This document shows positions 1 through 11,900 of a stretch of DNA of 64,000 nucleotides, piece after piece; within the stretch, counting starts at the first letter, position 1; each line of letters opens with the position of its first letter. Below the pieces are notes generated by a model. That model did not search any database. It was not told the DNA's origin and saw nothing but the letters and a program-made list of their open reading frames with translations. The position numbers and the translations under genes were made by a program. This DNA comes from Glandiceps talaboti (lineage: Eukaryota > Hemichordata > Enteropneusta > Spengelidae): positions 24,631,072 to 24,695,071 of the forward strand of contig NC_135559.1 in the NCBI RefSeq assembly GCF_964340395.1, in the 5' to 3' direction.

Positions 1-640
1 ATTTAATACATATACTAAATAATATCAACTTTTATAATGTTATCGTCTTTATATTTAATACATACTAAATAATATCAACTTTTATAATGTTATCGTCTTT
101 ATATTTAATACATACTAAATACTATCAACTTTTATAATGTTATCGTCTTTATATTTAATACATACTAAATAATATCAACTTTTATAATGTTATTGTCTTT
201 ATATTTAATACATATACTAAATAATATCAACTTTTATAATGTTATCGTCTTTATATTTAATACATACTAAATAATATCAACTTTAATAATGTTATTGTCT
301 TTATATTTAATACATATACTAAATAATATCAACTTTTATAATGTTATTGTCTTTATATTTAATACATATACTAAATAATATCAACTTTAATAATGTTATT
401 GTCTTTATATTTAATACATATACTAAATAATATCAACTTTAATAATGTTATTGTCTTTATATTTAATACATACTAAATAATATCAACTTTTATAATGTTA
501 TCGTCTTTATATTTAATACATACTAAATAACATCAACTTTTATCATTCTATTGTCTTTATATTTAATACATACTAAATAATATCAACTTTAATAATGTTA
601 TTGTCTTTATATTTAATACATATACTAAATAATATCACTA
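1..640. repeat. 50-bp AT-rich satellite array
   Basis: About 12.5 head-to-tail copies of a 50-bp unit (52 bp where an extra TA makes TATACTAAATA). Each unit contains TTTAATACATACTAAATAA and ends with GTTATCGTCTTT or GTTATTGTCTTT. Copies differ by a few substitutions (T/A in CTTTTATAATG, C/T in TATCGTC). The array starts before the window. No coding potential. Confidence 0.97.
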
Positions 641-1400
641 AATATAAATCACAGGGGAATTCCCATTTATGTTAGATCTAACAAGATTTTCTAAAACTGA
701 TTTCACAAATGTCTATAAAACACATGATACTAATAAGTCTCATGGAGGTTTTGCTACAGTAAATTTATTCATTGTTGGGATATATACCAGTACATACGGT
801 ACATTTTAATGCATTGATGGTCTATACTGTATATTGATTATGATATGTAGAATACATTTCCAATATAATTTTAAAAGTATTTCATCAAAATTTTACAAAA
901 GGTGTTAATTTACATTTCACAATGTTGTTTGATCTATTATACATCTATGACCAACACAAATCTCATCTGCCACCTACACTGACAGCTATAAATGTGTTAG
1001 TTATTGTAGCAACACACAATAAACCATTAGGTGGAGGTCAATCACCTGTGCCTTCTTGTATTATCACAATCACAGTTTTGATCTCTATTTCAATTTATAT
1101 ATCAGATGTTTTTAATACTCAGGTAAGGGCACTGACCTTTGTTTATCTCTCATCCTTAGTACAACATACTTTCAAGCTGGAATTGTGTGTCCATGCAATA
1201 AATATAATTCATCACATGGCAACTTGATTTTGGACTGGAATGCAAGAAATATTCTTTGTTTCTAATCTGATATCAAAATTTAGATTCAAATAAGATTCAT
1301 TTTACATGTATGTTTATTTATGACCATTTAAAAGTTGAGGTCATTGACCCAGTATACAGTATAAATCTTTCTACTGATTCAGATATATAATATGTTTTGA
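641..1400. other. Intergenic, nothing recognised
   Basis: AT-rich sequence without a supportable gene. An open frame at 922-1227 is a chance run: composition is low complexity, it matches no motif I know, and it has no splice-site context. Confidence 0.6.
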
Positions 1401-1705
1401 ATATTTAGTCACTTACCCACCCATCCCTGTTGTTACCTTTGTAATATGCATCATTTCACTGTTGCTAAGGGCATGGTCATGGTTACTAGGAAAAATTGTG
1501 TCAAAATGTTTCAACAATAACTGCAAATAACACCTCCAGAAACATCCCCACCAAGTTTCCACCCATTCACCATGCAGTTTCAATATATAAGGTTTTGACC
1601 AAAATTGAGATTTTTGAGACCTAATTTGCATACCACTGATGGGATCCTAAAGTGGTGAATACAAGTTCATCTACAAATCCCCAGAGGCAGCCCCATTAAC
1701 AAGGA
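1400..1705 (+). repeat. F1 dispersed repeat, partial copy
   Basis: Matches the modules at 4005-4330 and 62830-63140 in the same order: CCCATCCCTGTTGTTA, the GTTGCTAAGGGC..GGTCATGGTTACTAG segment, AACACCTCCAGAAA, CCCACCAAGTTTC, and a block with TTTGCATACCACTGATGGGA. It is a diverged copy of the dispersed F1 family. F1 shows no coding region and is probably non-autonomous. Confidence 0.85.
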
Positions 1706-2105
1706 AGCTTGCATGTGATTATATGGGGTTAGACACTTGAATACAGTTTAAGAATGTAAATTTGTATGTACTGAAGTTTTCAAGTCATGCAGTAGTAATA
1801 GTGAGTTCTACAACAAATATGGCTGCCAGTCAGTAAAGATTACATGAGAACCAAAAATAATGCTTGTGTATCGTTCTTTTCTTCACTATTACTTGTAAAC
1901 ATGATTTAAAAGAAATTGGCAATATGTAAAATACTACAATGTGTCTGTGACACACAGGAATTGGCTTGATTGATAATTGGCCCAGAAGGTCAAAGGTACA
2001 GGTCTCCAAAGATAGCTCACATCTAGTCTGATAATATTGGGGTAGACACTTGAATGGAGTCTCTGTGTATTACAGTATTTGAGTCATGCAGTACATATTG
2101 AAACA
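1706..2105. repeat. F2 dispersed repeat, partial
   Basis: Contains AAATATGGCTGCCAGTCAGT and AGAAGGTCAAAGGTACAGG. Both recur near 2700, 20340-21000, 28000-28820 and 29870-30560. The phrase TAGACACTTGAAT appears twice here and again in those copies. A degenerate member of a dispersed family with no coding capacity. Confidence 0.7.
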
Positions 2106-3065
2106 AACAGGGTTCATACACTTAAAGCAAAAGCAAAACAAAATTTCAGGGGTTTTTCGTCAGTTTTCCATGGGTATTCGTGTTGATTTTGGCCATTTCC
2201 CAGGGGTGTTGAGCACCAAAGTATATTTTTTGAATGACATCTAATTGTCTGATGTGGACGAGAAGAAATTAACAAGGGTTTCCATAATATGTCACAAAAC
2301 ATTTTAAAGACAATCGACAATAAGGAAGACGTTGGTTTCAAAACCACGTTTCCACGGAAAAACCTCTGTCCTATCCCAAAAGAAGTCGTTTCGTCAAGCT
2401 GGTGCATTGATCGTGTAAGATTTGAGTTGCAGCATTTGTCAGTCTAATTAAGACATATCCGGAAAAAAAAATTAAAAACTAAAGTTTGTCTTCAAATACA
2501 CATTTATCAACGACATAAAATTCAAAACCATACTTCCACAACACAGAAATTCATCTGCACTTCCCAAGTATTGCCATGTGTGAACTTGTAGTATGTTGAC
2601 TCGTGCGCCAAACTTGTAACAATTTCTAATCGTGGTTTGTGATTCCACGGTGGGTTTGAAATTCCAGGGTTTTCCAGGGTTTTCCAGGACCCTGCGAACT
2701 CTGAACAAATAGGCTGCCATTCAGTCAAATTTGCAGATATCAAAAATAGCGCCAATGGCATTGTAACACAACTTTATTTGGCTGTTGCTGTGGACATGGT
2801 CTTGTTGCTACGGATATTTGCATACATTTTTGGAATCTTTATTACAGGGTTCGTAGACTTTGATGAAAAAAAAAATCCAGGGCTTTCCAGTGGTTTTTCG
2901 TCAATTTTCCAGGGGTATTCATATTGATTTGGGTCATTTTCCCGGGGTGTCCACCATCAAAATTTATCTTATTGAATGACATCCAATTCTCTGACATGGA
3001 TGAGAAGTAAGGCTCTCACAATATGTCACAAAACATTTTAAAGAAAGTCAACACTCTATGCAGTT
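2105..3065. repeat. Two copies of a dispersed repeat
   Basis: 2125-2410 and 2845-3060 are diverged direct copies. Both carry TTTTTCGTCA, TTTTCCA(T/G)GGGTATTC, GACATC(T/C)AATT and ATATGTCACAAAACATTTTA. Between them lies a short TTTTCCAGGG duplication (2665-2690) and an F2 phrase AATAGGCTGCCATTCAGT (2708). Frames at 2114-2761 on the minus strand come from this repeat and are not genes. Confidence 0.75.
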
Positions 3066-3409
3066 GTTGGTTTCAAAAACATCATAGCCATTGTATTAGA
3101 TTAATATTGTTCATTTTCAATCAGCCAAACTAAGTGCATTTTTTTAGCCGCTAAAATATAAATTTACATTGTAGATCCCAGTAAGCTTCTCCTTACCAAC
3201 ATTAAATCAACCAATTCATCACAGTCTTTCAAACTACATTTCTTTGAGTAATACAATGATCAAGTGTAACATTCATGTTTTATTGTGTCAGTCAGTACCT
3301 CAAACTTTCACAGTGTAAAAATTTCTAGGGGGTGAAATGATGCCTTGATACTCGTCACAATGTTACAATAATCGTGTTAACATACCTAGAGGTTACAATA
3401 TTGCATGAC

Positions 3410-4006
3410 GATATGACGACGGGAGTACATGGTAACTTGCCTACCCTTCACTCTTTTCATCTCTACAATATAAACCGTCATTTAGCTGTTACTATGGATG
3501 TGGTCCTGTTGCTAAGGATATTTGCTTACATTTTTTGAATCTTTATTAACTTGCCTACCCTTCCCTTTTTTCATCTCTACAATATAAACTGTCATTTAGC
3601 TGTTACTATGGATGTGGTCCTGTTGCTAAGGATATTTGCTTACATTTTTTGAATCTTTATTAACTTGCCTACCCTTCCCTTATTTCATCTCTACAATATA
3701 AACCGTCATTTAGCTGTTACTATGGATGTGGTCCTGTTGCTAAGGATATTTGCTTACATTTTTTGAATCTTTATTAACTTGCCTACCCTTCCCATATTTC
3801 ATCTCTACAATATAAACTGTCATTTAGCTGTTACTATGGATGTGGTCCTGTTGCTAAGGATATTTGCTTACATTTTTTGAATCTTTATTAACTTGCCTAC
3901 CCTTCCCTTTTTTCATCTCTACAATATAAACCGTCATTTAGCTGTTGTTATGGGTGTGGTCCTGTTGCTAGGCACATTTGCATACATTTTTTGAATCTTT
4001 AGTCAC
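3410..4006. repeat. 114-bp tandem array inside an F1 copy
   Basis: Five head-to-tail copies of a 114-bp unit; TTAACTTGCC recurs at 3546, 3660 and 3774. Each unit contains TGGATGTGGTCCTGTTGCTA and TTTGCTTACATTTTTTGAAT. The unit is the GCTGTTGCTATGG module of F1, so this is local amplification of one module of a dispersed element. Adjacent units are nearly identical. Confidence 0.93.
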
Positions 4007-4818
4007 TTACCTAACCATCCCTGTTGTTATCTTAAAAAGTTTGTAATACGCATAGTCATTTAACAGTTGCAAAGGGCGGGGTCATGGTTGCTAGGACCAA
4101 TTGTGTTGAAATGTTTTCAACAATACCTGCAGAATAATACCTCCAGAAATATCCCCACCAAGTTTCAACCCATTCACCATGCAGTTTCAAAATATAAGTT
4201 TTTGAACAAAATTGAGAATTTTAGACCTTATTTGCATATCGCTGATGGGTTCATCACGTTATGAATACAGCTTCATCTACACATCCCCAGATCCATCCCC
4301 ATTAAATTTCAACCCAATCACACACCAGTGATAAGATCATATTGATTTCAACCCAAGAACATTCCCAACATATTTCAACCAAATCTGCTCTATAACTTTG
4401 GAATTATAGATTTTTGACCAAAAGACACATTTTTAGCACCAATTTGCATATTACTGATGGGAATATCATGTCATGTTTCATACAAAGTTTCAGCCAAATC
4501 TGCTCTGTTGTTTTGGAATTAAAGATTTTTGACCAAAATTACACATTTTCATACTTAATTTGAATACCACTGATGGAATCATGTCGTGAACAATTCTTAA
4601 TCTAAACACCTCTAAGAACATTCCAACCAAATTTCAGATTGATCTGCTGAGTCGTTTTTGAGTTTAAGTTTTTTTGACCAAAAATCACATTTTTTTACTC
4701 AAATCACACACCAGTGATAAGATCATATTGATTTGAACAATTTCCCAACAAGACACCTAAGGTAATATACCCACCAAATATCATGGCAATCGGTCACGTG
4801 GCTTTTTGCTTTAAGTTG

Positions 4819-4866
<48 letters not shown>
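4005..4866 (+). repeat. F1 repeat, 3' part with CA tail
   Basis: After the module array the element continues with repeated blocks containing TTTGCATATCGCTGATGGG and AGATTTTTGACCAAAA. It then has ACCAAATATCATGGCAATCG, TTAAGTTGTTT and a (CA)n tract at 4822-4866. The copy at 5100-6275 ends the same way, so CA-rich sequence appears to be the usual 3' boundary. Confidence 0.85.
4822..4866. repeat. (CA)n microsatellite
   Basis: Uninterrupted CA dinucleotides directly after TTAAGTTGTTTA at the end of an F1 copy. Confidence 0.98.
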
Positions 4867-4867
<1 letters not shown>

Positions 4868-5099
4868 CCCTATAGCACTACTGAACCTCAATTCAGTTGT
4901 GCTAAAAACAAATTGATATGCAAGTGTCCAACATAAGTTACCTTTGTGTAAGGTTTGAAAGAAAGCAGATATTGCATGTCTGAGAAATGACATACATTGT
5001 ATTATGGAAGGACTTGCGCACAGATCAACAGATGGACTTGTAATAGCACCCTTTGGGGGGTTAAAAATACCACCATTGTAGCACAACTGTACAGTTTTT

Positions 5100-6275
5100 T
5101 AAAATGTTTATTCATATGCTAGTCCATGCTAACAATAGCTGTTCATTTGCTGAATGACTATCTAGTTGCCTATCCAACCATGTTGCTATCTTTGCGATAT
5201 ACGCAATCATTTGTCTGTTGCTATGGACGTGGTCATGACTCATGTTGCTAGATATATTTGCATACATTTTTGAATGTTTTTGTTCATTTGTGTATGAATT
5301 CCTGATATTATCTTTGCAATATACATTGTATGTGATCATTTGGCTGTTGCTATGGCTGTGGTCTTGTTGCTAGGCATATTTGCATACATTTTAAAATGTT
5401 TATTCATGTCTATTAATCCTCTTATCTTTGCAATATACATGATTATTTGGCTGTTGCTATGGGTGTGGTGTTGTTGCTAGGCACATTTGCATGCATTTTT
5501 AAATGTTTATTCATTTGTCTATAATCCTCTTATCTTTGCAATATACATTATTTGGCTATTCCTATGGGCCTGGTCTTGTTGCTAGGCACATTTGCATACA
5601 TGTTTTGAATGTTCATTCAATTGTCTTTCTATTCCTATTATCTTTGCAATATATGTGATTTGGCTGTTGCTATGGGCGTGGTCTTGTTGCTAGGCAAATT
5701 TACATACATGTTTTGAATGTTTATTCAATTGTCTAAGAATCCCTGTTCTCTTTGTGAAATACACCACCGTTTGGCTGTTGCTATGGGCGTAGTCATGGTT
5801 GCTAGGGTATTTGCATACATTTTTTGAATGTTTACTCACTTGCCTAATTTGCATATCACTCATGGAATCATTGTATGCTTATAATATTTCTTCATCCATA
5901 CATCGCTAGATGCATTGCCATTAAATTTTAGCCCAATCTGCTCAGTGGTTTTGGAATTATAGATTTTTGACCAAAAAGACACATTTTTAGCCCTAATTTG
6001 CATATCACTGATGGGACCATCATATCATAAACACCCTGAAGAATGTTTCACCCAAATTTCAGCCCAATCTGCCCAGTAGTTTTTGAGTTTGTTTTTTGAC
6101 CAAAAATCACATTTTTTTACCCAAATCACAGATCATTTGGTTTGATTTTCCCAACTAGACACCCAAGGTAATGGACCCACCAAATATCATGGCAATCGGT
6201 TCAGTGGTTTTTGACTTTAAGTTGTTTACACACAGAAGACACACTGACAGACAGACACACAAACAAACAATCATG
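5100..6275 (+). repeat. F1 repeat, second full copy
   Basis: Six or seven diverged direct copies (about 110-120 bp) of a module with GGCTGTTGCTATGGGCGTGG, TTGTTGCTAGGC and ATCTTTGCAATATA, from 5100 to 5850. These are followed by the CACTGATGGGA blocks, ACCAAATATCATGGCAATCGG and a degenerate CA-rich end. More diverged than the array at 3410, so amplified earlier. Confidence 0.88.
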
Positions 6276-6659
6276 ACAGCACGATAACTCATAACATAAA
6301 TCTGAACCAATTAGGATTGAGAGCACCAACTGACAGCATAAGTGATGTCCATCTGTTACATTGATCACATGACCAAAATGATTACAGGACTGGAAGATAC
6401 TGTAGGTGAATATATGTTGGCAATTATTTGGTCATTAATCTACAAATCAAAAATTGAAATTCTACAAAGAATAGGTCAATGACTGTACAGTGAATGCTTC
6501 ACTTCTCTAGGAGTGGTTTTCATTTCAAATTATCTCTTAGATTTTTATCTATATTTGTGTATATGTCTGTTGTGTACCACTGTGTGTTGTACCAGAGCTG
6601 GGTGTCTACGTATCTTGCAATTCAAGTTGTCAGGACTATGTCTGTCTGTCTACAGATTG

Positions 6660-6676
6660 AGGTAACTATCTACATA

Positions 6677-6710
<34 letters not shown>

Positions 6711-6890
6711 ATATCTACCTATCTGTCTGTCTGTCTGTGTCTATCTATCTATCTATCTACATGTATATACATGTATCTGTCTGTCCCTCCATCCATCCAT
6801 CCATCCATCCAGCCATCCATCCGTCCGTCCGTCCGTCCATCCATCCATCCATCCATCCATCCATCCATCTGTCTGTCCATTTGTCCATCT
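6660..6890. repeat. Compound microsatellite (TATC/CTGT/CCAT)n
   Basis: Blocks of TATC, CTGT, TATC again, then CCAT with a CCGT patch. The 135-codon frame here is only the translation of tetranucleotides (alternating Ile-Tyr-Leu-Ser, then Ile-His-Pro-Ser) and is not a gene. Confidence 0.97.
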
Positions 6891-6894
6891 CTTC

Positions 6895-8990
6895 AGTATG
6901 AATACTACATATGCTATTGAAAACCATAAATTCTTTTCTATCTAAATATACATCCTCTTTACTCCCCTAACATTTGCCATCAGTGTACATGGGAAAATTC
7001 TGTATACTGAACTCGGCTGGATTGCATCTAACATTTGCCATCAGATGCATGAGTAGTACTCAATGATTAGTAGCTCACGTCTACATTGGCTTTCAATTCC
7101 AATTTTTCAATTTCAAAATGTTATCTCCAAGACTACTGGACTCTAGTGGAAAAACACCTGTCTCTTTCAAAATAGCTAAATTTGCATATGACAACATTTT
7201 AAAGTGGATGGGCAAATCTAAATACTGTATCGATCCTTTAAAATGTGTGAAAATTATCTACCAAACAAAATACTCTGTGATAAAACATTAATAATAATTT
7301 TTTTTAATTACCTTAAATTTGTTTGGAATTATCAATCACAGAATAAGTAAAATGAGTTAATTTACTTACATCAGAGTGGAATGAAGAATAATTGGTGTGA
7401 AATAAACTCACTTTCATTCCATTAGATATTGTCATTGACAATTAAGAAGATAATTCATGAATGTGTTTTATTACCTCAAACAGCTGCACAGTGCCCTAAC
7501 ATCTAATATTAAAACATATTAGCCCTGTCCCTATATGAATCGATTTCGAATCGAATCAAATTGAATCGATTCAGTTAAACCGGTTCGAATTCAGTTTATG
7601 TCCCGACAGAAAATGTTAGAAATGGATTTGAATCGATTCAGTTTGGTGTACTGTCCCCGACACGTAAAATTAGATCCTGTTTACTTTATTCAATGACGTA
7701 GCCACAGTGCATAACTATGATGACATGCAATCAACATGGACGATTTTGAGGAAAATAACCTCGTCGAGTCATTGTCAAAGTTATCCGTAAATGCGAGGGT
7801 TTGTCACTTGACGAAGGGATATTTGGATGCTGACTGCTATATTATGGGTGAAGCAATGCCTCGATCGATTTGGGCCAAGCGACATAACATTGGCCCTAAT
7901 GTTACATAAATATGGTTGAAGTTTAGGATGATCGAGAATAGCTAACAAGTGTATACGGACTTTCATTGATACTTGTACACCTTTGCCAACACCTTCGCCA
8001 CCTCTTACTGCACACAAGAAGTGTAATTCATTTGTTTTAGTTCGTAATAGGAAATGGGAAAATGAACGATTTGTCCTATTGCAATGCTTAATACTATTTC
8101 ATGCACCCATTTACATCATTATCGGTATGCATGGCAAACTAAACGAGCAAAAATATATTCAAAGTTTTAAAAAAATTATTATCTCTGCAAAACATTCTTT
8201 TAACGGGAAATTGTATTTACCAGTCCTTTTTTCCGCATATCGACACTCAGTTTAAAACGGGCACTGCACAATGACGGTGATGAGCATTGACCTTGACGGC
8301 TTTCACGTGTTTCAAGTATCACTTGAAAAAATGTACAAATCTCTCCAAAATAACTAAAACCATTGCTCAATAATTATTTGAGGATCAGTCTTTTTGTTTT
8401 CACCTCAATAAATGGATCTAATCATGCTGAACCAGGCCAGGCTGTCTTCGAGACTTGAGAGTTGACCTCAAATGAGTGACCGCATGGGTAATTTTCTATT
8501 TGTCGTTCATGTAAGTTTCACGGTGTAGGGCCTTTCCCAACATGACATGCAGCACGGCCGAGCTTTGAACATTTTTGACAACATCTTTTCCACATAAATT
8601 CTGTTAAAATCAATTTGGGTGCTGACCATATAAAATGTGGCCAGTACGATCGAACGATCGGCTCTTTCCATTAACTTTCATTAACAAGAGTAACATAACA
8701 TGTCATACACACAGTGTTGTTTATCTCTCTGTTCGATGTGTCCAAAGAGCAAACCCGTCTTGACTTTTGATTCAAATGATCCTAAAAACTGTATCGGATG
8801 TTATAAACCCGAGAAATTTAGGTACATGTAAGTAATTTTAGCAATGTAGCAAGTAGAAAGTCGTGCTTGGGCCGTGGGGGTTAAACTTAATAGATGCCAG
8901 TTGGTCAAATACTACACGATCATTTGTGGTTGTGACATCTACCGCCAAATGGGAAAGAAGTCAATTTGAGAAATTTTGTGATCAGCAAAA
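6895..8990. other. Low-repeat intergenic segment
   Basis: Mostly single-copy in this window. 7530-7660 has overlapping palindromic motifs (AATCGATT, GAATCGATTC, ACCGGT) in two partial copies, each followed by a GTCCC(C)GACA phrase. 7640-8010 is richer in CpG than its surroundings. A short frame at 7736-7909 is listed separately. Confidence 0.55.
7736..7909 (+). CDS. Possible 57-residue ORF, unknown
   Basis: A short frame opening with ATG in a good context (A at -3, G at +4), beginning MDDFEENNLVESL and ending with a stop after PNVT. It is acidic at the N-terminus and uses varied codons with several CpGs, unlike the AT-rich surroundings. No family is recognised and no clear splice donor is seen. 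It could be the start of a decayed transposon gene whose end is the palindromic segment at 7530-7660, or chance. Confidence 0.22.
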   Translation: MDDFEENNLVESLSKLSVNARVCHLTKGYLDADCYIMGEAMPRSIWAKRHNIGPNVT

Positions 8991-8994
8991 ACTG

Positions 8995-11900
8995 TATCCC
9001 ATCTTGACTTACCCCTACTGTATCCCATCTTGACTTACCCCTACTGTATCTCGTCTTGACTTACCCTTACTCAGTTACTGTATCCCATCTTGACTTACCC
9101 CTACTGTATGCCATCTTGACTTACCCCTATACTGTATCCCATCTTGACTTACCCCTACTGTATCCCATCTTGACTTACCCCTACTGTATCCCATCTTGAC
9201 TTACCCATACTGTATCCCATCTTGACTTACCCCTATACTGTATCCCATCTTGACTTACCCCTACTGTATCCCATCTTGACTTACCCCTACTGTATCCCAT
9301 CTTGACTTACCCCTATACTGTATCCCATCTTGACTTACCCCTACTGTATCCCATCTTGACTTACCCCTACTGTATCCCATCTTGACTTACCCCTACTGTA
9401 TCCCATCTTGACTTACCCCTACTGTATCCCATCTTGACTTACCCCTACTGTATCCCATCTTGACTTACCCCTACTGTATCCCATCTTGACTTACCCCTAC
9501 TGTATTCCATCTTGACTTACCCCTACTGTATCCCATCTTGACTTACCCCTACTGTATCCCATCTTGACTTACCCCTACTGTATCCCATCTTGACTTACCC
9601 CTACTGTATGCCATCTTGTCTTACCCCTACTGTATCCCATCTTGACTTACCCCTACTGTATCCCATCTTGACTTACCCCTACTGTATCCCATCTTGACTT
9701 ACCCCTACTGTATCCCATCTTGACTTACCCCTACTGTATCCCATCTTGACTTACCCCTACTGTATTCAATCTTGACTTACCCCTACTGTATCCCATCTTG
9801 ACTTACCCCTACTGTATCCCATCTTGACTTACCCCTACTGTATCCCATCTTGACTTACCCCTACTGTATCCCATCTTGACTTACCCCTACTGTATCCCAT
9901 CTTGACACCCCTACTGTATGCCATCTTGTCTTACCCCTACTGTATCCCATCTTGACTTACCCCTACTGTATCCCATCTTGACTTACCCCTACTGTATGCC
10001 ATCTTGACTTACCCCTATACTGTATCCCATCTTGACTTACCCCTACTGTATCCCATCTTGACTTACCCCAACTGTATCCCATCTTGACTTACCCCTACTG
10101 TATCCCATCTTGACTTACCCCTACTGTATGCCATCTTGACTTACCCCTACTGTATCCCATCTTGACTTACCCCTACTGTATCCCATCTTGACTTACCCCT
10201 ACTGTATCCCATCTTGACTTACCCCTACTGTATCCCATCTTGACTTACCCCTACTGTATGCCATCTTCACTTACCCCTACTGTATCCCATCTTGACTTAC
10301 CCCTATCTTGACTTACCCCTACTGTATCCCATCTTGACTTACCCTTACTGTATCCCATCTTGACTTACCCCTACTGTATCCCATCTTGACTTACCCTTAC
10401 TGTATCGCATCTTGACTTACACCTACTGTATCCCATCTTGACTTACCCCTATCTTGACTTACCCTTACTGTATCCCATTTGACTTACCCCTATCTTGACT
10501 TACCCTTACTGTATCCCATCTTGACTTACCCCTACTGTATCCCATCTTGACTTACCCTTACTGTATGCCATCTTGACTTACTCCTACTGTATCCCATCTT
10601 GACTTACCCCTACTGTATCCCATCTTGACTTACCCCTACTGTATCCCATCGTGACTTACCCCTATCTTGACTTACCCTTACTGTATCCCATTTGACTTAC
10701 CCCTATCTTGACTTACCCTTACTGTATTCCATCTTGACTTACCCTTACTGTATTCCATCTTGACTTACCCTTACTGTATCCCATCTTGACTTACCCCTAC
10801 TGTATCCCATCTTGACTTACCCCTATCTTGACTTACCCTTACTGTATCCCATTTGACTTACCCCTATCTTGACTTACCCTTACTGTATGCCATCTTGACT
10901 TACCCTTACTGTATGCCATCTTGACTTACCCCTACTGTATCCCATCTTGACTTACCCCTACTGTATGCCATCTTGACTTACCCCTATACTGTATCCCATC
11001 TTGACTTACCCCTACTGTATCCCATCTTGACTTACCCCAACTGTATCCCATCTTGACTTACCCCTACTGTATCCCATCTTGACTTACCCCTACTGTATGC
11101 CATCTTGACTTACCCCTACTGTATCCCATCTTGACTTACCCCTACTGTATCCCATCTTGACTTACCCCTACTGTATCCCATCTTGACTTACCCCTACTGT
11201 ATCCCATCTTGACTTACCCCTACTGTATGCCATCTTCACTTACCCCTACTGTATCCCATCTTGACTTACCCCTATCTTGACTTACCCCTACTGTATCCCA
11301 TCTTGACTTACCCTTACTGTATCCCATCTTGACTTACCCCTACTGTATCCCATCTTGACTTACCCTTACTGTATCGCATCTTGACTTACACCTACTGTAT
11401 CCCATCTTGACTTACCCCTATCTTGACTTACCCTTACTGTATCCCATTTGACTTACCCCTATCTTGACTTACCCTTACTGTATCCCATCTTGACTTACCC
11501 CTACTGTATCCCATCTTGACTTACCCTTACTGTATGCCATCTTGACTTACTCCTACTGTATCCCATCTTGACTTACCCCTACTGTATCCCATCTTGACTT
11601 ACCCCTACTGTATCCCATCGTGACTTACCCCTATCTTGACTTACCCTTACTGTATCCCATTTGACTTACCCCTATCTTGACTTACCCTTACTGTATTCCA
11701 TCTTGACTTACCCTTACTGTATTCCATCTTGACTTACCCTTACTGTATCCCATCTTGACTTACCCCTACTGTATCCCATCTTGACTTACCCCTATCTTGA
11801 CTTACCCTTACTGTATCCCATTTGACTTACCCCTATCTTGACTTACCCTTACTGTATGCCATCTTGACTTACCCTTACTGTATGCCATCTTGACTTACCC

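Noticed and set aside
6494-6901. 135-codon frame
   Set aside because: Second half is translation of TATC/CCAT microsatellites; no start context or homology.
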